Source: an uncultured Bacteroidales bacterium
GTDB taxonomy: Bacteria; Bacteroidota; Bacteroidia; Bacteroidales; Paludibacteraceae
Length of the DNA stretch: 46,984 nucleotides
Reading direction: 5' to 3'
Assembly: GCA_902784425.1 (NCBI GenBank)
Contig: CACZUS010000016.1
Location: forward strand, 1-46,984
Within the stretch, counting starts at the first letter, position 1. Each line of letters starts with the position of its first letter. Shown one piece after another: positions 37,818-46,550 of this stretch. Position numbers and translations under genes: made by a program. The notes under the pieces are model-generated. The model saw only the letters and a list, made by a program, of their open reading frames with translations. It ran no database searches and was not told the origin of the DNA.

Positions 37818-38005
37818 ATAATCAACCTAAAATCAGATAATTAAAAAAATAACAATTTTGTAAATGGTTGAGTATTAAGAATAATATATTTATTTATCTG
37901 AAACAGAAACAGTTGTCTACTTTTTTTAATAACCAAATTTTTAGTTAGATTTTTTTTCAACAAAAAAAAACACAATTTTGTCATGCAAAGAAAAAACAAA
38001 GTTTT
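37818..38005 (+). other. AT-rich dnaA leader
   Basis: Very AT-rich with A and T homopolymer runs. ACAATTTTGT occurs twice (37852 and 37972), 120 bp apart. No gene and no clear DnaA box of the TTATCCACA type was found. A weak TACTTTTT near 37917 is the only promoter-like box. Confidence 0.4.
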
Positions 38006-39382
38006 ATGAACGAGTATAATGAAAAAGAATCAGAATGCATAAGTTTGTGGAATAAGTGTCTGGCAATTATTAAGGATAATATTTCAGAAGCACAATATAG
38101 TACATGGTTTGAACCAATTGTTGCAGAGAAATGGGAAGATCGTACATTAACGATACAAGTGCCAAGTCAGTTCTATGCAGATTTCGTGGATGAACACTAT
38201 TCTGAATTGATGAAGATGACCTTCGATCGTGTCATGGGAGAGGGAACAAAGCTGATGTATAGTATAGTTGCAGAGAGTGTTCAAAAGACGAAAATAGTTG
38301 TTGCTCCAACGCCGCAGCATGGAGCATTCAATCCGTTTGCATCAAGAACGAGAGCAGCCATTGATCCTCAATTGAATCCTAATTATACATTTGATACGTT
38401 CGTAGAGGGATCTTGCAATAAATTAGGTATGGAAGCAGGATTGTCGGTTGCGAAATCCCCTTACAAGAACACTTTTAATCCATTGTTTGTATATGGTGGT
38501 TCTGGTTTAGGAAAGACACATTTAGTACAAGCAATAGGATGGGAGATATTGAAAAAATTTCCAGAAAAGAATGTTTTATATGTTGATGCCAACAGATTCC
38601 AGTTGCAGTATTCTGATGCTCATTTAAGTAATAGAATAAATGACTTTTTGAATTTTTATCAGCAGATAGATGTCCTCATTGTGGATGACATTCAGTTCTT
38701 CTCTGGTAAGACAGGTACGCAAAATGTATTCTTCCAAATATTTAATCATCTTCAGCAGCAAGGTAAACAGATTATTCTGACGTCGGATTGCTCACCAAAA
38801 ACGCTTCAAGGTTTGGACGAAAGAATGTTGACACGTTTTCGTTGGGGCTTAACAGTCGAGTTGGATGTTCCTAATCAAGATACGAGGAAGGCAATACTTC
38901 AATCAAAAGTGAAAAATGAAGGTTTGTTGATTCCTGAAAATGTGGTCGAATACATAGCTCGTAATGTGACAGAGAATATTCGAGAGTTGGAAGGCGTCGT
39001 TGTATCATTGTTGGCGCAGTCGACGTTGACCAAAACAGAGATTGATATAGAATTGGCAGAACGTGTGATTGGACGCATTGTGGAGGTGGCAGATAAAACC
39101 ATTACCATTCAATCCATTCAAAAGTTGGTATGCGATTATTATCGCTTGGAAGCCAATGATATTCAAACGAAATCAAGGAAAAGAGAGGTGGTTCAGGCAC
39201 GTCAAATCGCCATGTATCTTTCACGTAAGTATACGAAGAATTCACTCTCTTCTATTGGCGAGCAGATTGGCAAGCGAGACCATGCAACAGTCTTATATGC
39301 TTGCAATGCAGTGAACGATTTGCTGAAATATGATAAATCTTTCAGACAAAGTTTAGAAACAATTGAAAATTCATTAAAATAA
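38006..39382 (+). CDS. dnaA: Chromosomal replication initiator DnaA
   Basis: Binds DnaA boxes and opens oriC; 458 residues, normal length. Domain I (residues 1-85, LWNKCLAIIKDNISEAQYSTWFEPI), a short linker, the AAA+ domain with Walker A GGSGLGKTH (about 163-171) and Walker B VLIVDDIQFF, and the C-terminal DNA-binding domain ending with GKRDHATVLYACNAV. A 300-bp AT-rich non-coding region precedes it. dnaN is not adjacent. Confidence 0.97.
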   Translation: MNEYNEKESECISLWNKCLAIIKDNISEAQYSTWFEPIVAEKWEDRTLTIQVPSQFYADFVDEHYSELMKMTFDRVMGEGTKLMYSIVAESVQKTKIVVAPTPQHGAFNPFASRTRAAIDPQLNPNYTFDTFVEGSCNKLGMEAGLSVAKSPYKNTFNPLFVYGGSGLGKTHLVQAIGWEILKKFPEKNVLYVDANRFQLQYSDAHLSNRINDFLNFYQQIDVLIVDDIQFFSGKTGTQNVFFQIFNHLQQQGKQIILTSDCSPKTLQGLDERMLTRFRWGLTVELDVPNQDTRKAILQSKVKNEGLLIPENVVEYIARNVTENIRELEGVVVSLLAQSTLTKTEIDIELAERVIGRIVEVADKTITIQSIQKLVCDYYRLEANDIQTKSRKREVVQARQIAMYLSRKYTKNSLSSIGEQIGKRDHATVLYACNAVNDLLKYDKSFRQSLETIENSLK

Positions 39383-39393
39383 TTTTATATTTG
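39363..39393 (+). promoter_or_regulatory. Promoter of the pRiA4b ORF-3-like gene
   Basis: TTG (39363-39365), 20-bp spacer, TATATTTG (39386-39393), 24 bases before the ATG; the -33 part lies in the end of dnaA. Confidence 0.7.
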
Positions 39394-39417
39394 TAGCCGA
39401 TTAAATTAATACGGATT

Positions 39418-39969
39418 ATGGTATACAAGTTTGTTATATTATCTGATGAGGTGGACGATTTCGTTCGTGAGATAGATATTGATTCTGAGGCTACATTTAT
39501 GGAGTTGCATGATGCAATTCTAGAGTCAGTTGGTTATGCAAATGATCAAATGACTTCGTTCTTTATTTGTGATGATGATTGGGAGACGGGAACGGAGATT
39601 ACACAAGTAGAGATGGACACTGCTTCGGATGTTGATAGCTATGTGATGGATAAGACGAAGTTGTATGAACTCGTTAGCGATGAAGGTCAGAGACTTGTGT
39701 TCGTGTTTGATTACATGAACAATCGTTCTTTCTATATGGAATTAAAGTCTATAATTACGAGCAATGATTTACCAAAGGCAGTGTGTAAAATTTCCAAAGG
39801 AAAGGCACCTGCACAGGTGTTGGATGGCCTCTTTATGGATGATGCAGCAATTTCAAAGAAAGACTCTGCAGTGTTTGATGATGGAGGCGAAGACTTCTTG
39901 GATGGAGAGGGCTTCAATGAAGACGAATTGGATGGTTTAAGTATAAATGATAATTATTTTGAGGAGTAA
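39418..39969 (+). CDS. pRiA4b ORF-3-like domain protein
   Basis: 183 residues, no signal. The first 150 residues follow the plasmid pRiA4b ORF-3-like fold: YKFVILSDEVDDFVREIDIDSEATFMELHDAI, SFFICDDDWETGTEI, and RLVFVFDYMNNRSFYMEL. The tail (about 150-183) is strongly acidic (D/E runs). Databases sometimes name this family after an IS1096 passenger gene, but no transposase or repeat ends are present here. Function is unknown; it has its own promoter behind dnaA. Confidence 0.8.
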   Translation: MVYKFVILSDEVDDFVREIDIDSEATFMELHDAILESVGYANDQMTSFFICDDDWETGTEITQVEMDTASDVDSYVMDKTKLYELVSDEGQRLVFVFDYMNNRSFYMELKSIITSNDLPKAVCKISKGKAPAQVLDGLFMDDAAISKKDSAVFDDGGEDFLDGEGFNEDELDGLSINDNYFEE

Positions 39970-39981
39970 CAGATAGGTTGC

Positions 39982-40012
39982 TTTGAATTTTGGTATATTT
40001 TTTGTACCTTTG
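39982..40012 (+). promoter_or_regulatory. Promoter of the 40.1-kb transcript
   Basis: TTTG (39982-39985), 19-bp spacer, TACCTTTG (40005-40012). One of the best consensus matches in the window; predicted +1 is about 40016-40020. Confidence 0.8.
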
Positions 40013-40017
40013 TATTC

Positions 40018-40129
40018 GGGGAGACGGCCTAATCATATATTTACATAGTTGCTCTTTTATCAGTTTTGGCTTTTTGTCCTCAAAAAAATGAGATACGTTG
40101 AAAAAATTTTTTTATTTCACGTCGTCTCT
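40018..40129 (+). ncRNA. Candidate structured leader or small RNA
   Basis: GAGACGGC (40021-40028) can pair with GTCGTCTC (40121-40128), 8 bp including one G-U, plus an outer G-U; the stem would close a 110-nt RNA that starts at the predicted +1. Inside are a small CTCA/TGAG hairpin with an A-only loop (40079-40092) and an A6/T7 stretch. The signal-peptide gene starts 12-33 bases later. It may be a 5'-UTR regulator or a separate sRNA; no T run follows the closing stem. Confidence 0.4.
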
Positions 40130-40162
40130 ATATTTTAGTTTATGAATTTAATATCCATGGTT

Positions 40163-40561
40163 ATGAGGAAAACATTAATTTTAGCAGTTTTATCTTGTTT
40201 CGCATTTTCGATAACATCTGTCAGTGCCCAGAAAACTTTTGAAGGGAAGGTGCTGAAGGAGGTTAAAGAGTGGCGTATTGATGGTTCAAAGAAGAAATTG
40301 GATCATGTGACAAAATATAAAGACGGAAAGAAAGTGGAGGAAATAGAATATTCTTCCATCGGTGAACAAAAATCACGTACAACCTATACATACAATGAAA
40401 ATGGTAAGTGTATAGAGGAAAAGTATTATGATGAATATAATAAATTGGAAAAAACAGTCCAATTTGAATATTTTGAAAACGGCAAGAAAAAGTCACAAAA
40501 GAGTCTTCTCCCTAATGGCAAGTTGAAAAGCTATAAGGAGTTCGAATACATAGTTGAATAA
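40163..40561 (+). CDS. Small secreted protein of unknown function
   Basis: 132 residues from ATG 40163 (ATG 40142 would add 7 residues ahead of the signal peptide). Signal peptide MRKTLILAVLSCFAFSITSV... with cleavage near S-A-Q. The mature part has short repeated beta-like units with Tyr, Lys and Gly (Y-N-E-N-G-K, Y-F-E-N-G-K-K, L-P-N-G-K-L-K), reminiscent of MORN or toast-rack-type strand repeats. No enzyme motif. It precedes the VTC gene by 7 bases and so heads that unit. Confidence 0.7.
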   Translation: MRKTLILAVLSCFAFSITSVSAQKTFEGKVLKEVKEWRIDGSKKKLDHVTKYKDGKKVEEIEYSSIGEQKSRTTYTYNENGKCIEEKYYDEYNKLEKTVQFEYFENGKKKSQKSLLPNGKLKSYKEFEYIVE

Positions 40562-40568
40562 TAAAATA

Positions 40569-41327
40569 ATGGAAGAAATCGTTAAATCTATTGACGAAAA
40601 GCTTTCCGCTTTTGATAAGATTACGTTGGACGAGATGAGCGGAATCCGACTGATGAATCGTATAGATACGAAGTTCCTCGTGAACGTTCATCAACTTCCA
40701 ACCCTTTTGGAGATGGCGCAGAGGGATTATTATGTGCAAGAGATCGGAACGCTAAGAAAGGCATTCTATCGTACATTGTACTATGATACTCCTACAGCCA
40801 CTATGTATGTTGTACACCAGGATGGGAAATTGAATCGTCAGAAGATTCGCGTACGTGAGTATGTGGAATCAAATTTGATGTTCCTTGAGGTGAAAACAAA
40901 AAACAATAAGGGACGTACGTCAAAGAAACGAATTACCATCACTGATGAAAATGTGCTTGAGAATCAAGAGGCGATTGCTTTCTTGGATGAAAAATCCAAG
41001 TTTAAAATGAGTGAAATCGCTTACCGATTACGCAACAGTTTCTTTAGAATCACATTGGTTAACAAACAAAAAACAGAACGTTTAACAATCGATTTCAATA
41101 TCAATTTTGAAAATTGTGTGACTGGCATAAAAAACACAATCTCTAAATTGTGTATTGTTGAGGTCAAACAAGATGGTAACGCTCATTCGTATTTTAAAGA
41201 TTATCTTTCTTCCCTTCGTATCAAACAACGCAGTATTAGTAAATATTGTTTGGGAATGGTGTTGACAGACCCTTCTATAAAATACAATCGTTTCAAAGAG
41301 AAGGTGCGTTATATTAACAAGTTATGA
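40569..41327 (+). CDS. VTC domain protein (polyphosphate polymerase-like)
   Basis: 252 residues from ATG 40569. The VTC domain is a triphosphate-tunnel fold; visible segments are RLMNRIDTKFLV (basic tunnel start), YRTLYYDTPTATMY, RQKIRVREY, LEVKTKNNKGRTSKKR and, late, CIVEVKQDG. In yeast Vtc4 this domain polymerises polyphosphate from ATP; bacterial homologs next to DUF4956 genes are mostly untested. The R-K-E pattern of the tunnel is intact. Forms one operon with the DUF4956 and DUF2490 genes. Confidence 0.85.
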   Translation: MEEIVKSIDEKLSAFDKITLDEMSGIRLMNRIDTKFLVNVHQLPTLLEMAQRDYYVQEIGTLRKAFYRTLYYDTPTATMYVVHQDGKLNRQKIRVREYVESNLMFLEVKTKNNKGRTSKKRITITDENVLENQEAIAFLDEKSKFKMSEIAYRLRNSFFRITLVNKQKTERLTIDFNINFENCVTGIKNTISKLCIVEVKQDGNAHSYFKDYLSSLRIKQRSISKYCLGMVLTDPSIKYNRFKEKVRYINKL

Positions 41328-41356
41328 TAATTAGTAAAAAATAATAAAAAAAGATT

Positions 41357-42037
41357 ATGGAGCTTCTAGCAAGTATTTTCGACTACGAGTTTTTCGGTAG
41401 TGCCTTGGTTAATAGGGACGGACTTGGACTATTGTTATTCCGTTTCGGATTGAATGTTATCGTCACTTCTTTGATTATCGTTTGGCTGTATTACAGCAAA
41501 TCAAAAAGAAGAGATTACGTGTTTACTTTTACTTTGATTAGCACGACAGTCTTCTTGCTAATTTTCTTATTGGGAAGTGAGAAACTTCAAATAGGTCTTG
41601 CACTAGGATTGTTTGCCATCTTTGGTATTATCCGATATAGAACGGATACTGTGCCAATTCGTGAAATGACCTATTTGTTCCTTATCATCGGTCTTTCTGT
41701 AATCAATGCTTTGGCTATCAGCGTCAGCTACGTTGAATTGTTCTGTACAAACTTCCTGTTCGTCTTGATGACTTGGGTGATGGAGAAGACTCGTATCGTA
41801 TCAAAAAGCGCTTGCAAGTTGATTAAATATGAGAAAATAGATTTGATCACTCCAGACAAGTATGATGAAATGCTCGCAGACATTAAAAAACGTACAGGTT
41901 TGAATATCACTAAATGTGAAGTTGGTTATATCGACTTCTTGAAAGATACAGCTTTGGTTAAAGTTTATTATGAATCTGCTAGTCAGGAGATTAATACAAT
42001 TGACCAAATCACTCGTGCTAAAGATTTCAATGGATAA
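41357..42037 (+). CDS. DUF4956 membrane protein
   Basis: 226 residues; four hydrophobic helices in the first 140 residues, with GLFAIFGIIRYRTDTVPIREMTYLF between helices 2 and 3, the hallmark of DUF4956. The C-terminal 90 residues are soluble and ferredoxin-like in pattern. The family is often found next to VTC-domain genes, suggesting a membrane partner of polyphosphate chemistry; this is unproven. Its stop overlaps the next start by 8 bases. Confidence 0.85.
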   Translation: MELLASIFDYEFFGSALVNRDGLGLLLFRFGLNVIVTSLIIVWLYYSKSKRRDYVFTFTLISTTVFLLIFLLGSEKLQIGLALGLFAIFGIIRYRTDTVPIREMTYLFLIIGLSVINALAISVSYVELFCTNFLFVLMTWVMEKTRIVSKSACKLIKYEKIDLITPDKYDEMLADIKKRTGLNITKCEVGYIDFLKDTALVKVYYESASQEINTIDQITRAKDFNG

Positions 42038-42710
42038 GGTTTATCTAAAAATATTCGTAATCATCTTCTCCCTCTGCTGTTCATTTCCTGTAATGGCAGG
42101 GGAGGAGAGTTATGATTTTACAACTTCGATAGATGCTGGTATCTCAAAGAAATTCTTCAAGCGTCTGAGGGTTGGATTAACGGGGTCTGCTTCCCTAAAA
42201 GAAAATTCCACTACCCTCGATAAGTTGTCTTCCAAGGCGGATGTATCCTATATGGTGGTCCGTAAGGTCCTGAAAGTTGGTGTTTCATATTATGCCATCG
42301 CAAAAAACAGAGACAACGATTTCTTCTTCAACCAGAGATTCCAAGGCTATACGAATGTTAAATACGATATTAATCGGTTCTCTTTCGCTTGGCGGTCTCG
42401 TTATCAAATGACGTATCGTCCGGAGAAAAAGGAGGAGAAACAATGGGTTAACTATTGGAGAAACAAATTTTCGTTTTCTGCGAAAATCCCCAAAGTGCCT
42501 TTGTACTCGAGTCTTGCTGCAGAACTGTTTTATCGAACCAATAACTATAAGGGAAATTATATCACTAAACTGAGGTACGAAGGAGCCCTGAAATATGAAT
42601 TTGATAAAAAGAATTCACTAAAGTTGTATTATCAGTATGACGACCCTGTAAATGTGAAAAAACTAAAGAACGTTAGTAACTTAGGTTTGTCGTATCAGTT
42701 CAGCTTTTAA
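42030..42710 (+). CDS. DUF2490-like outer-membrane beta-barrel
   Basis: 226 residues from ATG 42030. Signal peptide to about residue 23 (P-V-M-A-G), then alternating amphipathic strands (for example VGVSYYAIAKNR, FSFAWRSRYQMTYRP) ending in an aromatic residue (S-Y-Q-F-S-F), the usual pattern of an outer-membrane barrel, fitting DUF2490. The 8-base overlap couples it to the DUF4956 gene. The combined unit thus spans inner membrane, cytoplasm and outer membrane. Confidence 0.75.
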   Translation: MDKVYLKIFVIIFSLCCSFPVMAGEESYDFTTSIDAGISKKFFKRLRVGLTGSASLKENSTTLDKLSSKADVSYMVVRKVLKVGVSYYAIAKNRDNDFFFNQRFQGYTNVKYDINRFSFAWRSRYQMTYRPEKKEEKQWVNYWRNKFSFSAKIPKVPLYSSLAAELFYRTNNYKGNYITKLRYEGALKYEFDKKNSLKLYYQYDDPVNVKKLKNVSNLGLSYQFSF

Positions 42711-42756
42711 CATGATGAATACTTCTATGGACTCCTGTTTTATACGATTTTAATTT

Positions 42757-43833
42757 ATGGAAACTGCCCTTTTAATATTAAAGAGGATATGTAATTATTT
42801 TGATGAAGTTCATTGGAAAGTGGAGTTTTGGTTTGCTATATTGAATGCTATCTTCGTTTTCCTAATCTCACACAAATATTTTGTCTTGCTTCTTTCTGAG
42901 GCATCTACTCTTCATCCCGTCTATTCTGTGGTTGCTTTTTTCTGCCATTTCGTATGCTTGACCTTGTTCGTGTTGGGAGGGTTCTTTTTTCAACTTTACG
43001 TTTCCACACGGAAGTATCATTTGGCAAAGTGGACGACTATAATATTGGCGACGATTGCTCTTATTATTCTGATTATTGATGCATACGTTTTTTCATTGTA
43101 TAGATTTCATTTGAATTCCTACGTGTTGACTCAGGTATTCGGTCCCGCATCAGGGCAGGTGTTTGAGTTTACAATAGGGCAATACATAGCTGCGGTCATG
43201 GTTTTGTTGTTGCTCTTGACGGTAGAATTGTTCGTGTTCAAATTATCGGAAAAATTGGCAAAATTTGTTCCTTTCAAATATGTGGGATGCATGTTGTTGT
43301 CAATATTTCTTCTCTTCCTTTCGGTTCAATCTTATCGCTTTTATGAACTCGATAAAAATCCGCAGTCAATAATCGCCATTGAGCGATATTTCCCAGCGTC
43401 GATTCCCCTATATCCTGACATAAAATTATCCGATGGTTCGACGCTTCATTTAAAGGTGTCTGATAATCAATATAATTATCCAAAACAACCATTATCAGTA
43501 TCGCCTACGGGTAAAAATCTCCTCATTATTGCTTTCGATTCGTGGAGATATACAACGATGGATTCCTTATGCACCCCCAATATATATTCCTTTGCCAAAA
43601 AGGCTGTGACATTTGATCAGCATTATAGTGGCAGTAATGGAACTAAATCGGGTGTTTTCTCCCTTTTCTATGGTTTGTCAGGTTCCTACTTCAATGATTT
43701 TGACAAACAATCAATCGAACCTGTCATTATGCAAACTATGCGAGATAATGGATATGATGTGCGACTCTTCCCTAGTGCTTCGTTGCGGAATCCACCATTG
43801 GATAAGACGGTTTTCTTACTCAAATCAGTGTGA
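42757..43833 (+). pseudogene. YejM-like (DUF3413/sulfatase) membrane protein, N-terminal part before a frameshift
   Basis: 358 codons ending in TGA 43831-43833. Five membrane helices (about 27-48, 56-80, 92-114, 140-160, 177-195) are followed by the start of a sulfatase/alkaline-phosphatase fold: NLLIIAFDSWRYTTMDSL, HYSGSNGTKSGVFSLFYGL and PSASLRNPPLDKTVF. The order matches YejM/PbgA-type proteins that help control LPS levels. The reading frame is lost just after DKTVF, where removing one T at about 43816 restores a continuous protein with the next fragment. Confidence 0.85.
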
Positions 43834-44593
43834 TCCTGCAGGAGGCATGAACGCATGGCGGCGAGATGAGAGTTTGGCGAATAACTTCCTGACCTATTTA
43901 TCAGAAAGAGATACGACGAAACCGTTTATGTCTTTCCTCTTTTTCGATTCTCTGCATAGTATGATAAAGCCAGATGACTACAAGGGACCATTTCAACCAT
44001 CGTGGACCTATGCCAAATATGAACAGCTTGGCAAGGATGTCGATCCTACAGAATTTTTGAATCTGTACAAAAACATGGTTTATTATTTAGATAGTCTGAC
44101 GGGACTTGTCTTGTCTGAATTAGAAAGTAAAGGCTTGTTGGAGAATACGATTGTAGTGATAACAGGAGATCATGCACAAGAGTTTGATGATAATCACCAT
44201 GCATTTTGGGGACATAATGGAAATTTTTCGGATGCGCAGATAAGAGTCCCTATGATTTATTATTACCCTGGCTGTGAGGCAACTACGTATCATCATTGGA
44301 CAGCCCATTATGATGTGGTACCTACACTGATGCGTGATATGTTTAATGTGACGAATCCCGTATCAGACTATTCCATTGGGAAATATCTTCAAGACACGAC
44401 AGAGAGAGATTTTCTTGTGGTGGATAGTTATATAGCTATTGGAATGATTGATGCAGGGAAAAATATTACCAATCTCTTTTATGATGGTGCATACCAAATA
44501 ACAGATGCCAGTTTGAATGAGGATTTTCATGCTGTGGTGAATGAAGGTTTGTATCGAAAAGTAGACGAACAGTTGAAAATGTTTCAACGTTAA
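43817..44593 (+). pseudogene. YejM-like protein, C-terminal part in the +1 frame
   Basis: 258 codons in the +1 frame relative to the upstream part. It has no initiator of its own at the join and continues the sulfatase fold: RRDESLANNFLTYL, VVITGDHAQEFDDNHHAFWGHNGNFSDAQIRVPMIYY (metal-ligand region D-H and H-x-N) and HYDVVPTLMRDMF. Codon use and family motifs match the upstream part, so the two fragments were one gene of about 611 codons. Sequencing error, true mutation or programmed shift cannot be told apart here. Confidence 0.85.
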
Positions 44594-44802
44594 TAGGTTT
44601 TAAAACGACATACTCACTATATGAATAGTAGGATAGATGAATGTTTTTTTTGAAACCCAGTAAAAAAGAGTGTTTTTTCGATGAATTGGCGATAAAAAAT
44701 GGTTTTTTTATTTTGTCGTTTGTTATTTTCTTGTTTTTTTTGCAAGACAAAATGGCTTGAAATTTTTATAGTTTATATTTATTATATTTAATAGTAAAAT
44801 TT
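44594..44802. other. AT-rich intergenic region
   Basis: No gene seen. Contains long T runs and two near-consensus TATATTTA boxes (44774 and 44783) ahead of the NifU-like gene, but no full TAnnTTTG promoter. ATG-T8-GAAA occurs at 44641-44655 and again at 46599-46613. Confidence 0.4.
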
Positions 44803-45504
44803 ATGGTTTATACACATGAAGTGCAACAAATGTGTTGTGTTGCCAAAGGTCCTAATCATGGACCAGCACCTATTCCTGAGGAAGGAAAATGGGTGCAAGC
44901 AAAAGAAATCAAAGATATTTCAGGTTTAACCCATGGTATTGGATGGTGCGCCCCACAACAAGGAGCATGTAAGTTGACATTGAATGTAAAGAAGGGTGTG
45001 ATAGAGGAGTGTTTGGTTGAAACAATCGGATGTTCTGGTATGACACACTCAGCAGCAATGGCATCTGAGATTCTACCAGGAAAGACTTTGTTGGAAGCAT
45101 TGAATACAGACTTAGTATGTGATGCAATCAACACAGCAATGCGCGAATTGTTCCTTCAAATCGTATATGGACGTACTCAATCAGCATTCTCAGAGGGTGG
45201 TTTGGCAATTGGTGCCGGATTGGAAGACCTTGGAAAGGGATTGATTGGTCAGATGGGTACTTTGTATGGTACGAAGGCTAAGGGAACACGTTACTTACAG
45301 TTGACAGAGGGATACATTACTAAGATGTTCCTTGATAAAGACGATCAAGTATGTGGTTATGAATTTGTTCACATGGGTAAATTCATGGATGCAGTTAAGA
45401 AGGGCGTTCCAGCTGCAGAAGCATTGAAGAGTGTTACAGGTACCTACGGACGTACTAAGAAAGAAGATGGTGCTGTTAAATCAATTGACCCTAGAAAAGA
45501 ATAA
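44803..45504 (+). CDS. NifU-like iron-sulfur scaffold-related protein
   Basis: 233 residues, cytoplasmic. Residues 45-90 follow the NifU/IscU N-terminal core: GACKLTLNVKKGVIEECLVETIGCSGMTHSAAMASEIL, with Cys56 and Cys77 at the first two scaffold-cysteine positions. The third IscU cysteine (of the HC motif) is not clearly aligned; Cys106 and Cys49 are candidates. Two further Cys (11, 12) sit at the N-terminus. The second half is specific to this family. The GGGtGRT gene begins 5 bases later, so the two proteins are probably partners. Confidence 0.8.
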   Translation: MVYTHEVQQMCCVAKGPNHGPAPIPEEGKWVQAKEIKDISGLTHGIGWCAPQQGACKLTLNVKKGVIEECLVETIGCSGMTHSAAMASEILPGKTLLEALNTDLVCDAINTAMRELFLQIVYGRTQSAFSEGGLAIGAGLEDLGKGLIGQMGTLYGTKAKGTRYLQLTEGYITKMFLDKDDQVCGYEFVHMGKFMDAVKKGVPAAEALKSVTGTYGRTKKEDGAVKSIDPRKE

Positions 45505-45509
45505 TTGTT

Positions 45510-46529
45510 ATGATAAGAGAAGTTAAATTTGAATCACAAGACCGTCGTATCAAGCAGATCGAGGATTGTTTGAAATCGCACGGCATTTCTTCTATCGAAG
45601 AGGCAAACAAAATCTGTGACAAAGCAGGTTTGGATCCATACAAGACATGCGAAGAGACACAGATGATTTGTTTCGAAAACGCAAAGTGGGCATATGTAGT
45701 AGGTACTGCTATCGCATTAAAGGAAAAAGCAAAAAATGCAGTTGAAGCTGCAAAATATATTGGAGAGGGACTTCAGTCATTCTGTATTCCAGGATCAGTT
45801 GCTGATGATCGTAAAGTAGGTTTAGGTCACGGTAACTTGGCAGCTCGTTTGTTGTCTCCAGAATCTAAATGTTTCGCTTTCTTGGCTGGTCACGAGTCTT
45901 TCGCAGCAGCTGAAGGAGCAATCAAGATTGCAAAGATGGCTAACAAATCAAGACCAAAAGATAAACCATTGCGTTGTATCTTGAACGGACTTGGAAAAGA
46001 TGCTGCACAAATCATCTCTCGTATCAATGGTTTCACATACGTTCAAACTAAGTTTGATTACTTCACTGGTAAGTTGAAGGTGGTTAAGAAGATCGCCTAC
46101 TCAGAAGGAGAGCGTGCATCAGTTAACTGCTACGGTGCTGATGATGTAAGAGAAGGTGTAGCAATCATGTGGAAGGAGAACGTTGATGTATCAATCACTG
46201 GTAACTCAACAAACCCTACACGTTTCCAACACCCAGTAGCTGGTACTTACAAGAAAGAGCGTGTATTGGCTGGCAAACCTTACTTCTCAGTTGCATCAGG
46301 AGGTGGAACAGGTCGTACTTTGCACCCAGATAACATGGCTGCAGGTCCTGCTTCTTACGGTATGACTGATACTTTGGGTCGTATGCACTCAGACGCTCAA
46401 TTCGCAGGTTCTTCATCAGTTCCAGCTCACGTTGAGATGATGGGATTCCTCGGAATCGGTAACAACCCAATGGTAGGTTGTACTGTAGCATGTGCTGTTG
46501 AGGTAGATTTGTTCTTGAACAAGAAATAA
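45510..46529 (+). CDS. GGGtGRT protein
   Basis: 339 residues, cytoplasmic. The naming motif appears as SVASGGGTGRTLHPDN (about 265-280), followed by GPASYGMTDTLGRMHSDAQFAG and a Cys-containing NPMVGCTVACAVEVD end. Cysteines also occur near 31, 47 and 54. The family is known only as a conserved protein encoded beside a NifU-like gene; the reaction has not been established as far as I know. Codon use suggests high expression. A strong hairpin ends the unit. Confidence 0.9.
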   Translation: MIREVKFESQDRRIKQIEDCLKSHGISSIEEANKICDKAGLDPYKTCEETQMICFENAKWAYVVGTAIALKEKAKNAVEAAKYIGEGLQSFCIPGSVADDRKVGLGHGNLAARLLSPESKCFAFLAGHESFAAAEGAIKIAKMANKSRPKDKPLRCILNGLGKDAAQIISRINGFTYVQTKFDYFTGKLKVVKKIAYSEGERASVNCYGADDVREGVAIMWKENVDVSITGNSTNPTRFQHPVAGTYKKERVLAGKPYFSVASGGGTGRTLHPDNMAAGPASYGMTDTLGRMHSDAQFAGSSSVPAHVEMMGFLGIGNNPMVGCTVACAVEVDLFLNKK

Positions 46530-46550
46530 ATTGAGATATTTATATTAGGA

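Noticed and set aside
37704-38005. Origin of replication beside dnaA
   Set aside because: The region is AT-rich but I found no cluster of DnaA boxes of the TTATCCACA type, and in this phylum oriC is not always next to dnaA. A GC-skew plot of the genome would decide.
39418-39969. Remnant of an IS1096-type mobile element
   Set aside because: The family name comes from a passenger gene, but there is no transposase, no terminal inverted repeat and no target duplication around it.
43613-43816. Separate upstream start for the second sulfatase fragment
   Set aside because: The +1 frame is open over this stretch, but its translation shows no family motif, while the other frame carries the YejM-like sequence there.
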